Of a stretch of DNA of 64,000 nucleotides, positions 50,834 to 59,400 are shown in pieces (position 1 is the stretch's first letter; each line of letters begins with the position of its first letter). The position numbers and the translations under genes are program-made. The notes under the pieces were generated by a model. The model was not told the DNA's origin. It was given only the letters and a program-made list of their open reading frames with translations, and ran no database searches. This DNA comes from Candidatus Saccharimonadota bacterium. Lineage in GTDB: Bacteria; Patescibacteriota; Saccharimonadia; Saccharimonadales; Saccharimonadaceae. The stretch is taken from contig JAKSSX010000002.1 in NCBI GenBank assembly GCA_024402895.1, positions 43,502 through 107,501 of the forward strand. Reading direction: 5' to 3'.

Positions 50834-51274
50834 ATGAGTGAAGTTAGAGTTTTGATAAAGAAGCTCGATGAAAATGCAGTTATTCCCCGTTACGAAACTG
50901 ATGGGGCGGCCGGATTTGACTTTCACGCGACTGTTAAAGAACCGGTCCATATTGAACCTGGCGGTTGGCAAGAAATTCCCTTTGGGATTGCAATGGAGAT
51001 TCCTCCTGGATACGAACTGAAGATTCGTAGTCGCAGTGGCCCCGCTTTTAATTATCATGTGGTTGCTTATCATGGCTTGATCGATAGTGATTATCGTGGC
51101 GAGTTGAGCGTCTTATTGCATAACAGAGGCGAAGCAACCTACATAGTTAACCCTGGCGACCGTGTTGCTCAGGGCGTTATTTCTCGTTACGAAACTGCTG
51201 TGTTCGAGGTCGTGCCGGAACTTTCGGCTACGAAACGCGGCATACGCGGTTTTGGAAGCACAGGCAAACGCTGA
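50834..51274 (+). CDS. dut: dUTP diphosphatase
   Basis: GGAGGTGA 8 nt upstream supports ATG 50834, giving 146 residues, the normal dUTPase size. All five trimer motifs are seen: DGAAGFDFHA (motif 1), RSRSGPA (2), GLIDSDYRGEL (3), GDRVAQGVI (4) and RGIRGFGSTG (5). The enzyme turns dUTP into dUMP and pyrophosphate, keeping uracil out of DNA and feeding dTMP synthesis. It is divergent from nrdDG, which supplies dNTPs, and shares the NrdR-like upstream region. Confidence 0.95.
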   Translation: MSEVRVLIKKLDENAVIPRYETDGAAGFDFHATVKEPVHIEPGGWQEIPFGIAMEIPPGYELKIRSRSGPAFNYHVVAYHGLIDSDYRGELSVLLHNRGEATYIVNPGDRVAQGVISRYETAVFEVVPELSATKRGIRGFGSTGKR

Positions 51275-51321
51275 CGTTTTAAGGTTTTTCCGTCGGCCAT
51301 TTGCTAAAATCCTCCTTATTG

Positions 51322-51353
51322 CCCCTCCCGTTCTTGGACGAGAGGGGATTTTT
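51322..51353 (+). terminator. Intrinsic terminator of dut
   Basis: CCCCTC and GAGGGG arms over a 14-base loop, then ATTTTTAT. Confidence 0.8.
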
Positions 51354-51372
51354 ATGATAGAATGTTTTTATT

Positions 51373-51461
51373 GGAAGGATGGCCGAGCGGTTTAAGGCAC
51401 CGGTCTTGAAAACCGGCGTGGCGAATAACCACCGTGAGTTCGAATCTCACTCCTTCCGCCA
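51373..51461 (+). tRNA. tRNA-Ser(TGA)
   Basis: GGAAGGA acceptor with TCCTTCC, a long variable arm (GCGTGGCGAATAACCACCG), anticodon loop CTTGAAA (TGA), T loop TTCGAAT and encoded CCA identify a class II tRNA-Ser. Confidence 0.95.
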
Positions 51462-51486
51462 TTTTTTATGATATAATGTCTGGTAT

Positions 51487-51563
51487 GGCACCATAGCTCA
51501 GCTGGTTAGAGCGTAGGACTCATAAGCCTAAGGTCACTGGTTCGATCCCAGTTGGTGCTACCA
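51487..51563 (+). tRNA. tRNA with CAT anticodon (Met elongator, or Ile2)
   Basis: GGCACCA with TGGTGCT, anticodon stem TAGGA/GCCTA-like and loop CTCATAA, T loop TTCGATC, and encoded CCA. The end pair is G-T, not the C-A mismatch of initiators. Met and lysidine-modified Ile cannot be separated by eye. TATAAT at 51471-51476 is its promoter. Confidence 0.92.
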
Positions 51564-51580
51564 AAAGGTATTATTTCAAG

Positions 51581-51607
51581 AGTTGCGAGTAAAATCGCAA
51601 CTTTTTT
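51581..51607 (+). terminator. Intrinsic terminator after tRNA-Met/Ile
   Basis: AGTTGCGA and TCGCAACT pair over a 6-base loop, followed by T residues. Confidence 0.9.
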
Positions 51608-51615
51608 GTTTGTGA

Positions 51616-51621
51616 TAAAAT
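51616..51621 (+). promoter_or_regulatory. -10 element 6 nt upstream of the pilin-like gene
   Basis: TAAAAT, AGGATT, ATG. The AGGA within the spacer is too close to work as a normal Shine-Dalgarno sequence. Confidence 0.55.
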
Positions 51622-51627
51622 AGGATT

Positions 51628-52020
51628 ATGAAAACTAAGAAAGCTTTTACCGTACTTGAGTTAATTTTAGCAATCGTATTTGTCGGTATCTTTGTCGTTC
51701 TATTCTTTATACAGAAGCAAAACATCGACGCAATGAATCGCGACGAGAAGCGTAAGACCGCAATCAACGCAATGTATTATGCGCTCGAGGAAGGCTATTA
51801 CGAGAACAATAAAGCCTACCCAGAGAATCTCGAAAAGTCTGAGGATTTACCTTGGATTGACCCAAATCTCTTTACTGATCCATACGGCATGAATATTTGG
51901 GATGACGGCAGCAACTATAGCTACGAAGCTAGTGACTGTACGGATGGCAAATGTAAGTCCTATACTCTACGCTCAACGCTAGAAAAAGAAGAAGACTACG
52001 TAAAAACCAGTCGCCATTAA
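51628..52020 (+). CDS. Type IV pilin-like protein (minor or pseudo-pilin)
   Basis: The 130-residue protein has a prepilin leader with MKTKKA then FTVLELILAIVFVGIFVV, i.e. Ala at -1, Phe at +1 and Glu at +5, as class III-like prepilin signals need. A helix and a small C-terminal domain with a Cys pair (SDCTDGKCKS) follow. Saccharibacteria have type IV pili for twitching and DNA uptake. No other pilus gene is here, so this may be an orphan minor pilin. Confidence 0.8.
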   Translation: MKTKKAFTVLELILAIVFVGIFVVLFFIQKQNIDAMNRDEKRKTAINAMYYALEEGYYENNKAYPENLEKSEDLPWIDPNLFTDPYGMNIWDDGSNYSYEASDCTDGKCKSYTLRSTLEKEEDYVKTSRH

Positions 52021-52029
52021 TTAGCAACA

Positions 52030-52059
52030 AAATACGCCTCGGATTGAGGCGTATTTTTT
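52030..52059. terminator. Bidirectional terminator between the pilin-like and PH-domain genes
   Basis: ATACGCCTC and GAGGCGTAT pair over GGATT, with A and T runs. Confidence 0.9.
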
Positions 52060-52060
52060 A

Positions 52061-52669
52061 TTAGTCGTTTGAAGAATCAGAATCGTCTTTTCTCTTCTTG
52101 CATTCGTAGACGAGGTGGGAAATGGTTTTAACTTCGTCATGTGGCGTGTCGACATATCTTAGAGAGTAAGTCGTTTCGTCACCAACGGTAGACATGCGAA
52201 GAGTGCCGAACTGGAAGATATGATCAACGATAGAAACCTGCTTGAAGGAAACGTCTTCAATGCGGCGGAGCTCAATAATGTTAGTGGAGTTTGCGAAGAG
52301 TGAACTGCGAGTCTTCTGAACGATGCGGCGATTAGTGACATAAATGTGATTACCATCGTAGATGCTCTGACCGACGAAGCCGCCGAAGAAGAAGAGCGCA
52401 TAGAGGACGAAGATAATGAGACGGAAGTAATGCAACGAAGCTTCATTCATTTGGAAGACGGTGTTTTCGATACCGGCGCCATTGCCTGCGAAGAAGATAA
52501 GGATTAGGCTCATAGCAATTACCATGACAGCAACGACTGCCCAAATGAATGCGATGCCAATACGGGAACGTTTAATATGAAGGACTACGTATTCATCCTG
52601 CTCGAGGTCAATTTCAGGAAAATCCTTAGCGCTGCGAGCGTGCTGGATATTCGATAGTTCTTTTTTCAT
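52061..52669 (-). CDS. Membrane protein with a bacterial PH (YdbS/YdbT-like) domain
   Basis: The 202-residue protein has a cytoplasmic start with EQDEYVVLHIKRSRIG, two membrane helices (about 38-60, 80-103), then a bacterial PH domain with YVTNRRIVQKTRSSLFANSTNIIELRRIEDVSF, as in YdbS/YdbT proteins. Function is unknown, though relatives sit in envelope-stress regions. A TATAAT at about 52707-52712 precedes a leader with GGAG. A second protein of this type is at 63429. Confidence 0.75.
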   Translation of the reverse strand: MKKELSNIQHARSAKDFPEIDLEQDEYVVLHIKRSRIGIAFIWAVVAVMVIAMSLILIFFAGNGAGIENTVFQMNEASLHYFRLIIFVLYALFFFGGFVGQSIYDGNHIYVTNRRIVQKTRSSLFANSTNIIELRRIEDVSFKQVSIVDHIFQFGTLRMSTVGDETTYSLRYVDTPHDEVKTISHLVYECKKRKDDSDSSND

Positions 52670-52747
52670 AATTAGATTCGCTCCGTCTAATCTGTTATTT
52701 CATATAATTATATCATAATAATCATAAAAACACAAATATAGCCTATT

Positions 52748-53644
52748 CTAATGGAAGATGCCGCGCTTTTTAGTTTTTGCGAATTCTTCGATAAGTTCGC
52801 GCTGCTTTTTATTGAGGTTCTTTGGAATCTCAACATTAATCGTGACAATATGTGGACCGCGCTGGTCGCTGCCGAGACGTGGAGCACCATGGCCGGAAAG
52901 CTTAAAGTTGGTGCCTGGCTGAGTACCAGCAGGAATCTTCATCGTAATATCGCCATCAACGGTCTCGATTTTAACTTCGGTACCTAGGACTGCGTCGGTC
53001 ATCGGAATAGTAACTTCGGAAAGAATGAGTTCACCCTCACGAGTAAGAGTTTTGTGAGCACGAACGCGAACTTCGACATATAGGTCGCCACGTTGACCAT
53101 CGGCATTTGGCGCTTCTCCGCCCTTACCGCCGAGACGAATGGACTGACCATCGTAAATACCTGCAGGAATCTTGAGCTTGATCTGCTCGCCCTCAACAGA
53201 AATAGTCTTGGTAGTGCCGAAAATTGCATCTTCAAAATCGATAGTAATGCTGGTGCGATAATCGCGACCGCGACGTGCAGCGCGGAAACCGCCACCGCCG
53301 AACATAGCATTAATGATATCTTCAAAACCACCAGCACCGCCGAAGTCGAAATTGAAGCTCTGGCCATTGCCGCCAAAGCCGCCGAAACCACCACTAAATG
53401 GATTACCGCCGCCATCGCCGCCTACGCCAGCGTGACCGAACTGATCGTAGCGACTGCGCTTAGTTTTATCGCTCAAAACAGAATAAGCTTCGTTAGCTTC
53501 CTTAAACTTCTCTTCCGCCTCTTTATCGCCAGGATTTTTATCTGGATGGTATTTAATAGCCATCTTGCGGAAAGCTTTTTTGATTTCGTCATCAGAAGCG
53601 CTTTTATTAACGCCTAAAACTTCATAATAGTCACGTTTGCTCAT
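52748..53644 (-). CDS. DnaJ-class chaperone without a zinc-finger domain (CbpA-type)
   Basis: The start is ATG 53644; a TTG 6 nt earlier is inside the promoter-proximal region. The 298-residue protein has a J domain (about 3-68) with HPD, a Gly/Phe-rich linker (about 72-125), and then two C-terminal beta domains, with no CxxCxGxG repeats. That is the type II J protein layout (CbpA). It recruits DnaK; dnaK and grpE are not in the window. TTGATG-17-TATACT is its promoter, overlapped by a CIRCE-like inverted repeat. The leader is only 2-3 nt. Confidence 0.9.
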   Translation of the reverse strand: MSKRDYYEVLGVNKSASDDEIKKAFRKMAIKYHPDKNPGDKEAEEKFKEANEAYSVLSDKTKRSRYDQFGHAGVGGDGGGNPFSGGFGGFGGNGQSFNFDFGGAGGFEDIINAMFGGGGFRAARRGRDYRTSITIDFEDAIFGTTKTISVEGEQIKLKIPAGIYDGQSIRLGGKGGEAPNADGQRGDLYVEVRVRAHKTLTREGELILSEVTIPMTDAVLGTEVKIETVDGDITMKIPAGTQPGTNFKLSGHGAPRLGSDQRGPHIVTINVEIPKNLNKKQRELIEEFAKTKKRGIFH

Positions 53645-53653
53645 ACTCAAATA

Positions 53654-53682
53654 AGTATAGCACCTAGCACTCTACCCATCAA
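53654..53682 (-). promoter_or_regulatory. Promoter of the dnaJ-type gene
   Basis: TTGATG (53677-53682), 17 bp and TATACT (53654-53659) preceded by TGC on the minus strand. Confidence 0.75.
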
Positions 53683-53691
53683 GAGTGCTAA
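53664..53691. promoter_or_regulatory. CIRCE-like operator over the dnaJ -35
   Basis: CTAGCACTC, 10 bases and GAGTGCTAA follow the CIRCE consensus (TTAGCACTC-N9-GAGTGCTAA) with one mismatch and one extra spacer base. It covers the -35 and the stop codon of the upstream gene, where HrcA binding would block transcription. Confidence 0.75.
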
Positions 53692-54638
53692 TTCATCACA
53701 ATGATGCCGACAACGATTAAGACTGCGGCGATCAAATATTGGCTTAGAATTCTGCGAGTTATGCGCTTGCCATGAATGAACTTCGGGAAGATTTTTCCGA
53801 GGAAAAGCGTGAAGACAAAGAAGGAAATGAAGAGACTGGCGACCTTGCTAACTGCGGTCATCATAGCGATAACTGGAACAACTAGGAGACCGTATTTATA
53901 AAGAAATTCGCCTGCAGTAAAAGCAATGTTGTCGCCGATAAGTGCCGCCATATTGCGGTTGTGATTTTTGCTTCTGAAGAAAGTTGTACGGATTGCTTTG
54001 CGCCAAGTTTTGAAGCAGATTGCGAAAAGGATGGTCATGAGAGCTGAGCCGATTTCGAAGAAGAAGAGACCCTGACCGAAGAGCGTTAGGTCAGCAGTGA
54101 AATCTTTGACGAAAAGCGCGTAAACAACGTCCGAGAGAATTGAGAAAAATGCCGAGATAATAGTGAGCCTTGCGACGGTTAAATTTGGAGCTTGGCGCTC
54201 TTTCTTACTAGTGCCACCGAAGACGACAATGAGGATGGCGGCCATGATAATTGCGAGGCCAATTCCCTGCATTGCCGAGATAGATTCACTAAGAATAAGG
54301 ACACCTAAGCCAAGAGAGATGAGTGGGCTGAGCTGACCAAAGATATTTACGTCTGCTGCGTCGCCAGCTTGAAGCGCCCTGAAATAATAGACGGAACCGA
54401 TGACGTTGATGGCACCAGCGAGAACTAGGCCAGCAGCGTTTGCGAAAGGCAAAACCAAAACGGCACGACCGTAAATAGCAAAAAGCAACAGCATCGTAAT
54501 AATAAAGCTCGGAAGGCGGCCAAGAATTAGCGCACCACCGCGTTTACTAGGTAGAGCCGTATCTGTAAGATAGTTTTCTAGGTAGCTACCGCTGACATAG
54601 AAAAAGTTTGCAAAAATAGGAAAGATTGCCCACAGCAT
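53688..54638 (-). CDS. DMT-superfamily transporter (EamA-like)
   Basis: The 316-residue protein has about ten membrane helices in two repeats of five and the EamA-like segments ALQAGDAADVNIFGQLSPL and LGVLILSESIS. Family members export or import metabolites such as amino acids or nucleotide sugars; the substrate is not readable. TATAAT on the minus strand ends 6 nt before ATG. Confidence 0.85.
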   Translation of the reverse strand: MLWAIFPIFANFFYVSGSYLENYLTDTALPSKRGGALILGRLPSFIITMLLLFAIYGRAVLVLPFANAAGLVLAGAINVIGSVYYFRALQAGDAADVNIFGQLSPLISLGLGVLILSESISAMQGIGLAIIMAAILIVVFGGTSKKERQAPNLTVARLTIISAFFSILSDVVYALFVKDFTADLTLFGQGLFFFEIGSALMTILFAICFKTWRKAIRTTFFRSKNHNRNMAALIGDNIAFTAGEFLYKYGLLVVPVIAMMTAVSKVASLFISFFVFTLFLGKIFPKFIHGKRITRRILSQYLIAAVLIVVGIIVMN

Positions 54639-54644
54639 AAGCTT

Positions 54645-54657
54645 ATTATACTATAAT
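54645..54657. promoter_or_regulatory. Overlapping divergent leaderless promoters
   Basis: A minus-strand TATAAT (54645-54650) and a plus-strand TATAAT (54652-54657) lie one base apart. Each is followed by exactly 6 nt and an ATG (54638 and 54664). The outer arms CATAAGC and GCTTATG are perfect inverted copies, so the site is symmetrical. Confidence 0.7.
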
Positions 54658-54663
54658 ATGCTT

Positions 54664-55470
54664 ATGGATAGTTTTCTTAATGGGCTAAAGGAACAATTTA
54701 CCTCGAATACGCTTCTTAGTTCGGTGGCTGTTATTCTTTTTAACTTCGCAGTTTATACCGCTATTAGCCGCTTTATTCGCAACAAACGCAAGAATCCAAG
54801 TCATAAGCTAGCAATTGGCAGCAAGGGCCGCACTTACATGAATTTACTCGTAAGCGTGCTTCGCTATATCATGCTCTTGATGACGATTTTGATCGTGCTC
54901 GAGATTAACCATGTCGATGTTTCGACGATTCTCGCCAGCGTCGGTATTATTTCCGCAATCATCGGTCTTGCTTTGCAGGATGCTTTGAAAGATATTATTC
55001 GCGGCGTCGCTTTGATTAGTGATAGTTACTTCCAGGTTGGCGATTATGTCTTCTTGGATAATGGCGTCGAGGGTCGCGTTTCCGTAATTGGGCTAAAGAC
55101 GACTCGTATTGTTAGTGCGCTAGACGGCACGACCGTTTCGATTGCAAACCGCAATATCGAGAAGGTTAGAGTTGCTGGCGATCATTTCATGTTTAATATT
55201 CCTCTTCCTTACGGGCTTAAAGTTTCCCGCGCAGAGGAAGTTATTGAGGAGATTCTTGAGCAAACTAATCAGCTAGACAGCGTAGTTGGCTGTAAATATC
55301 TTGGCGTTCAGGAACTTGGCGATTCTTTCGTTTCCTATCGCGTTCGCGTTGATCAGGTTATGGGCAAGAAAATGCAGGCAAAGCGCGGTCTAAATAAGAT
55401 TGTTTTACAGACGCTTGAGCGTCATCGCATTGCTGTACCATACAAGCAGATCGATATTCACAACAAATAA
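54664..55470 (+). CDS. mscS: Small-conductance mechanosensitive channel (MscS family)
   Basis: The start at 54664 (MDSFLNGL) is chosen since -10 to ATG spacing is then 6 nt; an ATG 6 nt earlier overlaps the -10. The 268-residue protein has three membrane helices (about 18-38, 60-82, 88-115), the third being the pore helix with Gly/Ala-rich GIISAIIGLALQDALKDIIRG, followed by the MscS beta domain (GDYVFLDNGVEGRVSVIGLKTT) and the C-terminal mixed domain. It opens on osmotic downshock. Confidence 0.92.
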   Translation: MDSFLNGLKEQFTSNTLLSSVAVILFNFAVYTAISRFIRNKRKNPSHKLAIGSKGRTYMNLLVSVLRYIMLLMTILIVLEINHVDVSTILASVGIISAIIGLALQDALKDIIRGVALISDSYFQVGDYVFLDNGVEGRVSVIGLKTTRIVSALDGTTVSIANRNIEKVRVAGDHFMFNIPLPYGLKVSRAEEVIEEILEQTNQLDSVVGCKYLGVQELGDSFVSYRVRVDQVMGKKMQAKRGLNKIVLQTLERHRIAVPYKQIDIHNK

Positions 55471-55500
55471 AAAATACCCCCTTCGCGGGGGTATTTTTTT
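55469..55500. terminator. Strong bidirectional terminator after mscS
   Basis: AAATACCCCC-TTCG-CGGGGGTATTT with A and T runs, a UUCG tetraloop hairpin, used by mscS and the convergent XRE gene. Confidence 0.95.
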
Positions 55501-56275
55501 ATAGTGGCATGACGCGATATTCACTGATGCCGTTTTGTTCAGCGTAGTCTTTGGCTTCATCTGCAGAGCCGAAATAGCCGATGTTTTCGAATTTTTCCAT
55601 TAAGATAAAGATTTCATCTGAATCGATACCGAAGATTCTTTTGACCGCGTCTTTCGTGAGTTCTTGAGCGAATTCGCCACATTTTTCAGAGTAATACTGC
55701 GCAGCTAGATTAACTCTTGGTCTGTGCTCGTAGCCGTCTCCAGAGAAGAGACGCTCGAGGAACTCGCGGAATTCTTTGACACGTTCATTATTTTCAAGTT
55801 TAACCGTGAAGCTGATGTACGTTATGCCGGTAATTATGAAGCCTAGATTGTGTGCCTCTTCAGCAATAACCATATTATCTATACAGAAGCTACCAATATG
55901 GTAGGCAATTTTCAGGTCGTCATGAGTAATAGTGTATGTACCTGGCTCTGAGATATTTTTGAGATCCGTGCGCGGTAGCGTATGACCGTTTTTAATATTT
56001 CTCTCGGCGTACTCTTCGTTGGGGCTTTTCTTAGCGAAGGTCATCTCGATCTTCTGGCGCCGTTCTGCTTCTCTGCCGCCCATTAAATCATCCCAGGACA
56101 CAAACAGAATGTTCTTAATATCCTGAAGCGAGAAGTGATCGATTGCGCTTTTATCGTTTTCCCAGTTCGAAATTGTCTGTCTGGTCGTTTTGAGTGCCTC
56201 AGCCATTTGGTCTTGGCTAATGTTTCTAGCCGTACGCAACCTGCGTAATCTTTGGCCGAATGTTTCTTTTGCCAT
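55499..56275 (-). CDS. XRE-family regulator with an unknown C-terminal domain
   Basis: AAGGAG 5 nt before ATG supports this start. The 258-residue protein has an N-terminal helix-turn-helix of the XRE type (about 5-62, SQDQMAEALKTTRQTISNWEN), followed by a charged linker and a domain of about 170 residues that I do not recognise. It could sense a ligand or stress. Two 16-bp palindromes spaced 33 bp lie upstream, one over the likely -35, so it is probably autoregulated. It sits between mscS and the 1646-residue surface protein. Confidence 0.8.
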   Translation of the reverse strand: MAKETFGQRLRRLRTARNISQDQMAEALKTTRQTISNWENDKSAIDHFSLQDIKNILFVSWDDLMGGREAERRQKIEMTFAKKSPNEEYAERNIKNGHTLPRTDLKNISEPGTYTITHDDLKIAYHIGSFCIDNMVIAEEAHNLGFIITGITYISFTVKLENNERVKEFREFLERLFSGDGYEHRPRVNLAAQYYSEKCGEFAQELTKDAVKRIFGIDSDEIFILMEKFENIGYFGSADEAKDYAEQNGISEYRVMPL

Positions 56276-56339
56276 ATTAACTCCTTTCTTTGGCTTACAA
56301 CTTCATAATACGGTCGTTTGCTTGATTTTTCTATCAAAT

Positions 56340-56345
56340 ATTATA
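56340..56345 (-). promoter_or_regulatory. -10 element of the XRE gene
   Basis: TATAAT in GTTATATAAT on the minus strand, about 65 nt from the ATG. No consensus -35; the expected -35 position falls in operator 1. Confidence 0.55.
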
Positions 56346-56354
56346 TAACTATAC

Positions 56355-56370
56355 GTAAAAGATATTTTAC
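56355..56370. promoter_or_regulatory. Candidate XRE operator 1
   Basis: GTAAAAGATATTTTAC, a 6-bp inverted repeat with a 4-base centre. Confidence 0.5.
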
Positions 56371-56387
56371 ATATTTCGATTAAAGAT

Positions 56388-56403
56388 GTAAAGATTGTTT
56401 TAC
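56388..56403. promoter_or_regulatory. Candidate XRE operator 2
   Basis: GTAAAGATTGTTTTAC, similar to operator 1 and starting 33 bp (about three helical turns) away. Confidence 0.5.
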
Positions 56404-56422
56404 TTTTAGTAATTTAGCATAC

Positions 56423-56450
56423 AAAAATACCCCTTTGTAGGGGTATTTTT
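56423..56450. terminator. Intrinsic terminator of the 1646-residue surface protein gene
   Basis: AAAAATACCCC and GGGGTATTTTT pair over TTTGTA. Confidence 0.9.
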
Positions 56451-56460
56451 CGTTTATCTT

Positions 56461-59400
56461 TTATGGGCGATACCAAGCTGGATGCTTAGATACATCAACG
56501 TTATGAAAGGCCTCTTTCATATTCTCTACATTCGAGACGTTCCAGCCGGCGATTGGCGCGAAAGTTTCAACACTCCACTCGTTAACGAATATACTATTCA
56601 TAGCTTTAACTTTCGATGTATCTAATTTAGCAATGCCGGAAACAGACTTCAGGTTAATCATTTCCGCAAACATCCATGCCATATTTGTCGCGCTAGTTGT
56701 TCTCCAGCTAGCGAGTGGGTCTAGCGTCGTGACGCTTTCTAAGCTATGGAATGTTCCTTCAAATGTCTCCACGCTCGATACGTCCCATTTAGAGAGCGGA
56801 GCTAATGATGGGACGAGTTTAAGGTTATAGAATAAGTTAACCATATTCGTAACTTTAGATGTATTCCAGTTTTCTAGACCCTCAAGTGTAGCTATCTTCT
56901 CGTCACCGAAGAATGCGCTGTCCATGTTTACGACATTAGATGTATTCATTTTTGAAAGCGCAGAGACGGACTTTAATTTGTTCATTCCCGCAAATGCCCA
57001 TCTAATGTTCGTCAATTTACTCGTCGTTACCCAGTTAGCGATTGGATCTAGCGTCGTTACGCTTGCTAAGTTATGGAATGTTCCTTCAAATGTCTCCACG
57101 CTCGATACGTTCCATTTAGAGAGCGGAGCTAATGATGGAACGAGTTTAAGGTCATAGAATGCATTATCCATCTTCGTCACCTTAGATGTATTCCAGTTTT
57201 CTAAGCCCTCAAGCGTAGTCATCTTAGCGTCACCAAAGAATATGTCGCCCATATCCGTAACACTAGATGTATCCCATTTCGCTAGGGCTTTAGCCGTAGT
57301 GAGACTAGAATTAGAGATGAATATATCTCTCATATTCGTGACTTTAGATGTATTCCAGTTTTCTAGACCACTCAAACTTGTAAGCGCATGGCTTTCATTT
57401 CTGTCATACATACCAAAGGCTCCGAATAAACTCGTAACATTACCAGTATTCCAATTCTTTAGCGGAGCGAGACTAGTATTATTTCTAGTATTATAGAAAA
57501 TTCTATCCATATTTGTAACTTTACTCGTGTCGAAGTTTTCGATACCAGTTAGAGAAGTTAAATACTGACAATCATAGAACATATTAGTCATCGAAATAAC
57601 ATTACTCGTATTCCACTTCGATAGCGGCGCAAGAGATTTAAGTCCCCAGTTATACATAAAGACTGATTGCATTTGAGAAACATTGGAGACATTCCAGTTC
57701 GCTAGAGGCGCGATAGATGTTAGCTTTTCCGCATAAGCAAACAGGTTGCTAATATTAGTCACACGAGAAGCATCCCAATCCGTAATGGCATTTACGGTTT
57801 CGAGGGCGCGCAAGTTATTAAAGGTGCTATAGGAAGCAGGGTTCATTACGACCCTATCGGCAGTCGTATAAATATAAATCGTATTATTCGCAAACCAGGC
57901 ATAAACAGGCACTGCGGAGCTAGCCAGCGAGATCTTCTCTGCAGACGACTGCTGTGATGCGGACATCGTGGTAGCTTTTTCTATTGCACGAATATTATCA
58001 TTTCTATCCGAATAACTAGTATTAGTTTGTCCGGCTAGGCGCTTAAATGTGCTATTAATCGTGGTGCCTGAGCTAAGCTGAGCGACAGCTTCCTCTTTAA
58101 CCGTGCCTTCCATACTCTTCTCAATGGAGACTTTAGTCCAGGTTGCACGCAAGACTACATCTTCACCGAAAATCCTAAAGTAACCATCATTAATATGTTC
58201 ATTATCGCCACTAGCAATAGCCCAACCATTGAAGTTATAGCCATTACAGCTAATCTTATTATCACTAATTTCTACAATAGCCATCTGACGATATGTTCTC
58301 TTTAAAGGCAAGTAGCCGCTATAGACGGTACATGTTGCTGGAAGATTCGCCTCGTAAGTTACATCAGAGGTAGTCTTTAGGACAGGAGAAGATTGACTTG
58401 TAATATTTTCGTCTGGAGTATCAGGAATCTTTGTAGTAACCGTTTCCTTGGTATTGGTTGGCAATAATGTATTTTCTGGAGCATGATTAGCATCCTTTAA
58501 ACTAACATCGATAGTCATTTTTGCGGATGAGCCAGACAAGAAGTTGTCACCAAGATCCCAAGTTATAACGGGGGTATTTCCTTCATATTTCAAGGTTACA
58601 TCGCCAGCGGATTGGGAAATTGATTTAATACTATCAATTTGCCAATACGTGTTATTAATGTAGTCAGTAAGGACAAACCTGTCATACTTATAAGCAGGAA
58701 TAGATGCTTCAAGTAAAATATTCTTCAACGTATTAATATCTGCAATATATTGATTGTCCGAAATAGCGATGATTGGATCCAAAACTTCAACGCCCATCTC
58801 GTACTGAATGCCATTTACAATCATAAATGGGTACATTTTCTTAAGAGCTTCATACTGAGCGATTTCGTTTGGAGTATCCTGGTTTGGGTATCCATCAGTT
58901 AAGAACAGGAGAATTAGCTCACGGTTGGCTTGTTTTTGATAGCCCTGCAAAATCTCTTCGGCTTTTACGAGTGCATCATAATAATTCGTAGTACCTTCTG
59001 GCTCAAGCGAGTTAATGCTCGAGACTAAAGATTGTTTATTGTTAGTTAGATTACTTAATTTTGTAGCCGTAGTATGGAAATTTACTAAGCCAACGCGATT
59101 ATTCGTATCGCTGAGGATCGACTGCACTAGCGAAATCGAATCTTCCTTAACGCGCCTTAGCTTATCGCCCTCCATAGAGCCAGAGTTATCTAGGACTAAG
59201 ACAACATCAAGATTAACATTCGGATGGATTTTTGCGATAGTCTTAACGTCGAAAGTGATTCTCGCCGTGCCAGCTCCGGTCCATTCTGCAGTCTTATCAA
59301 TATCCCAAGAGCCACCGACTCCATTCGCATAACTACTGTTTTTTGATGTTAATTTAATTGAGCTAACAACACTGGCATGCGTTGCAGCGAAGACGGTCTT

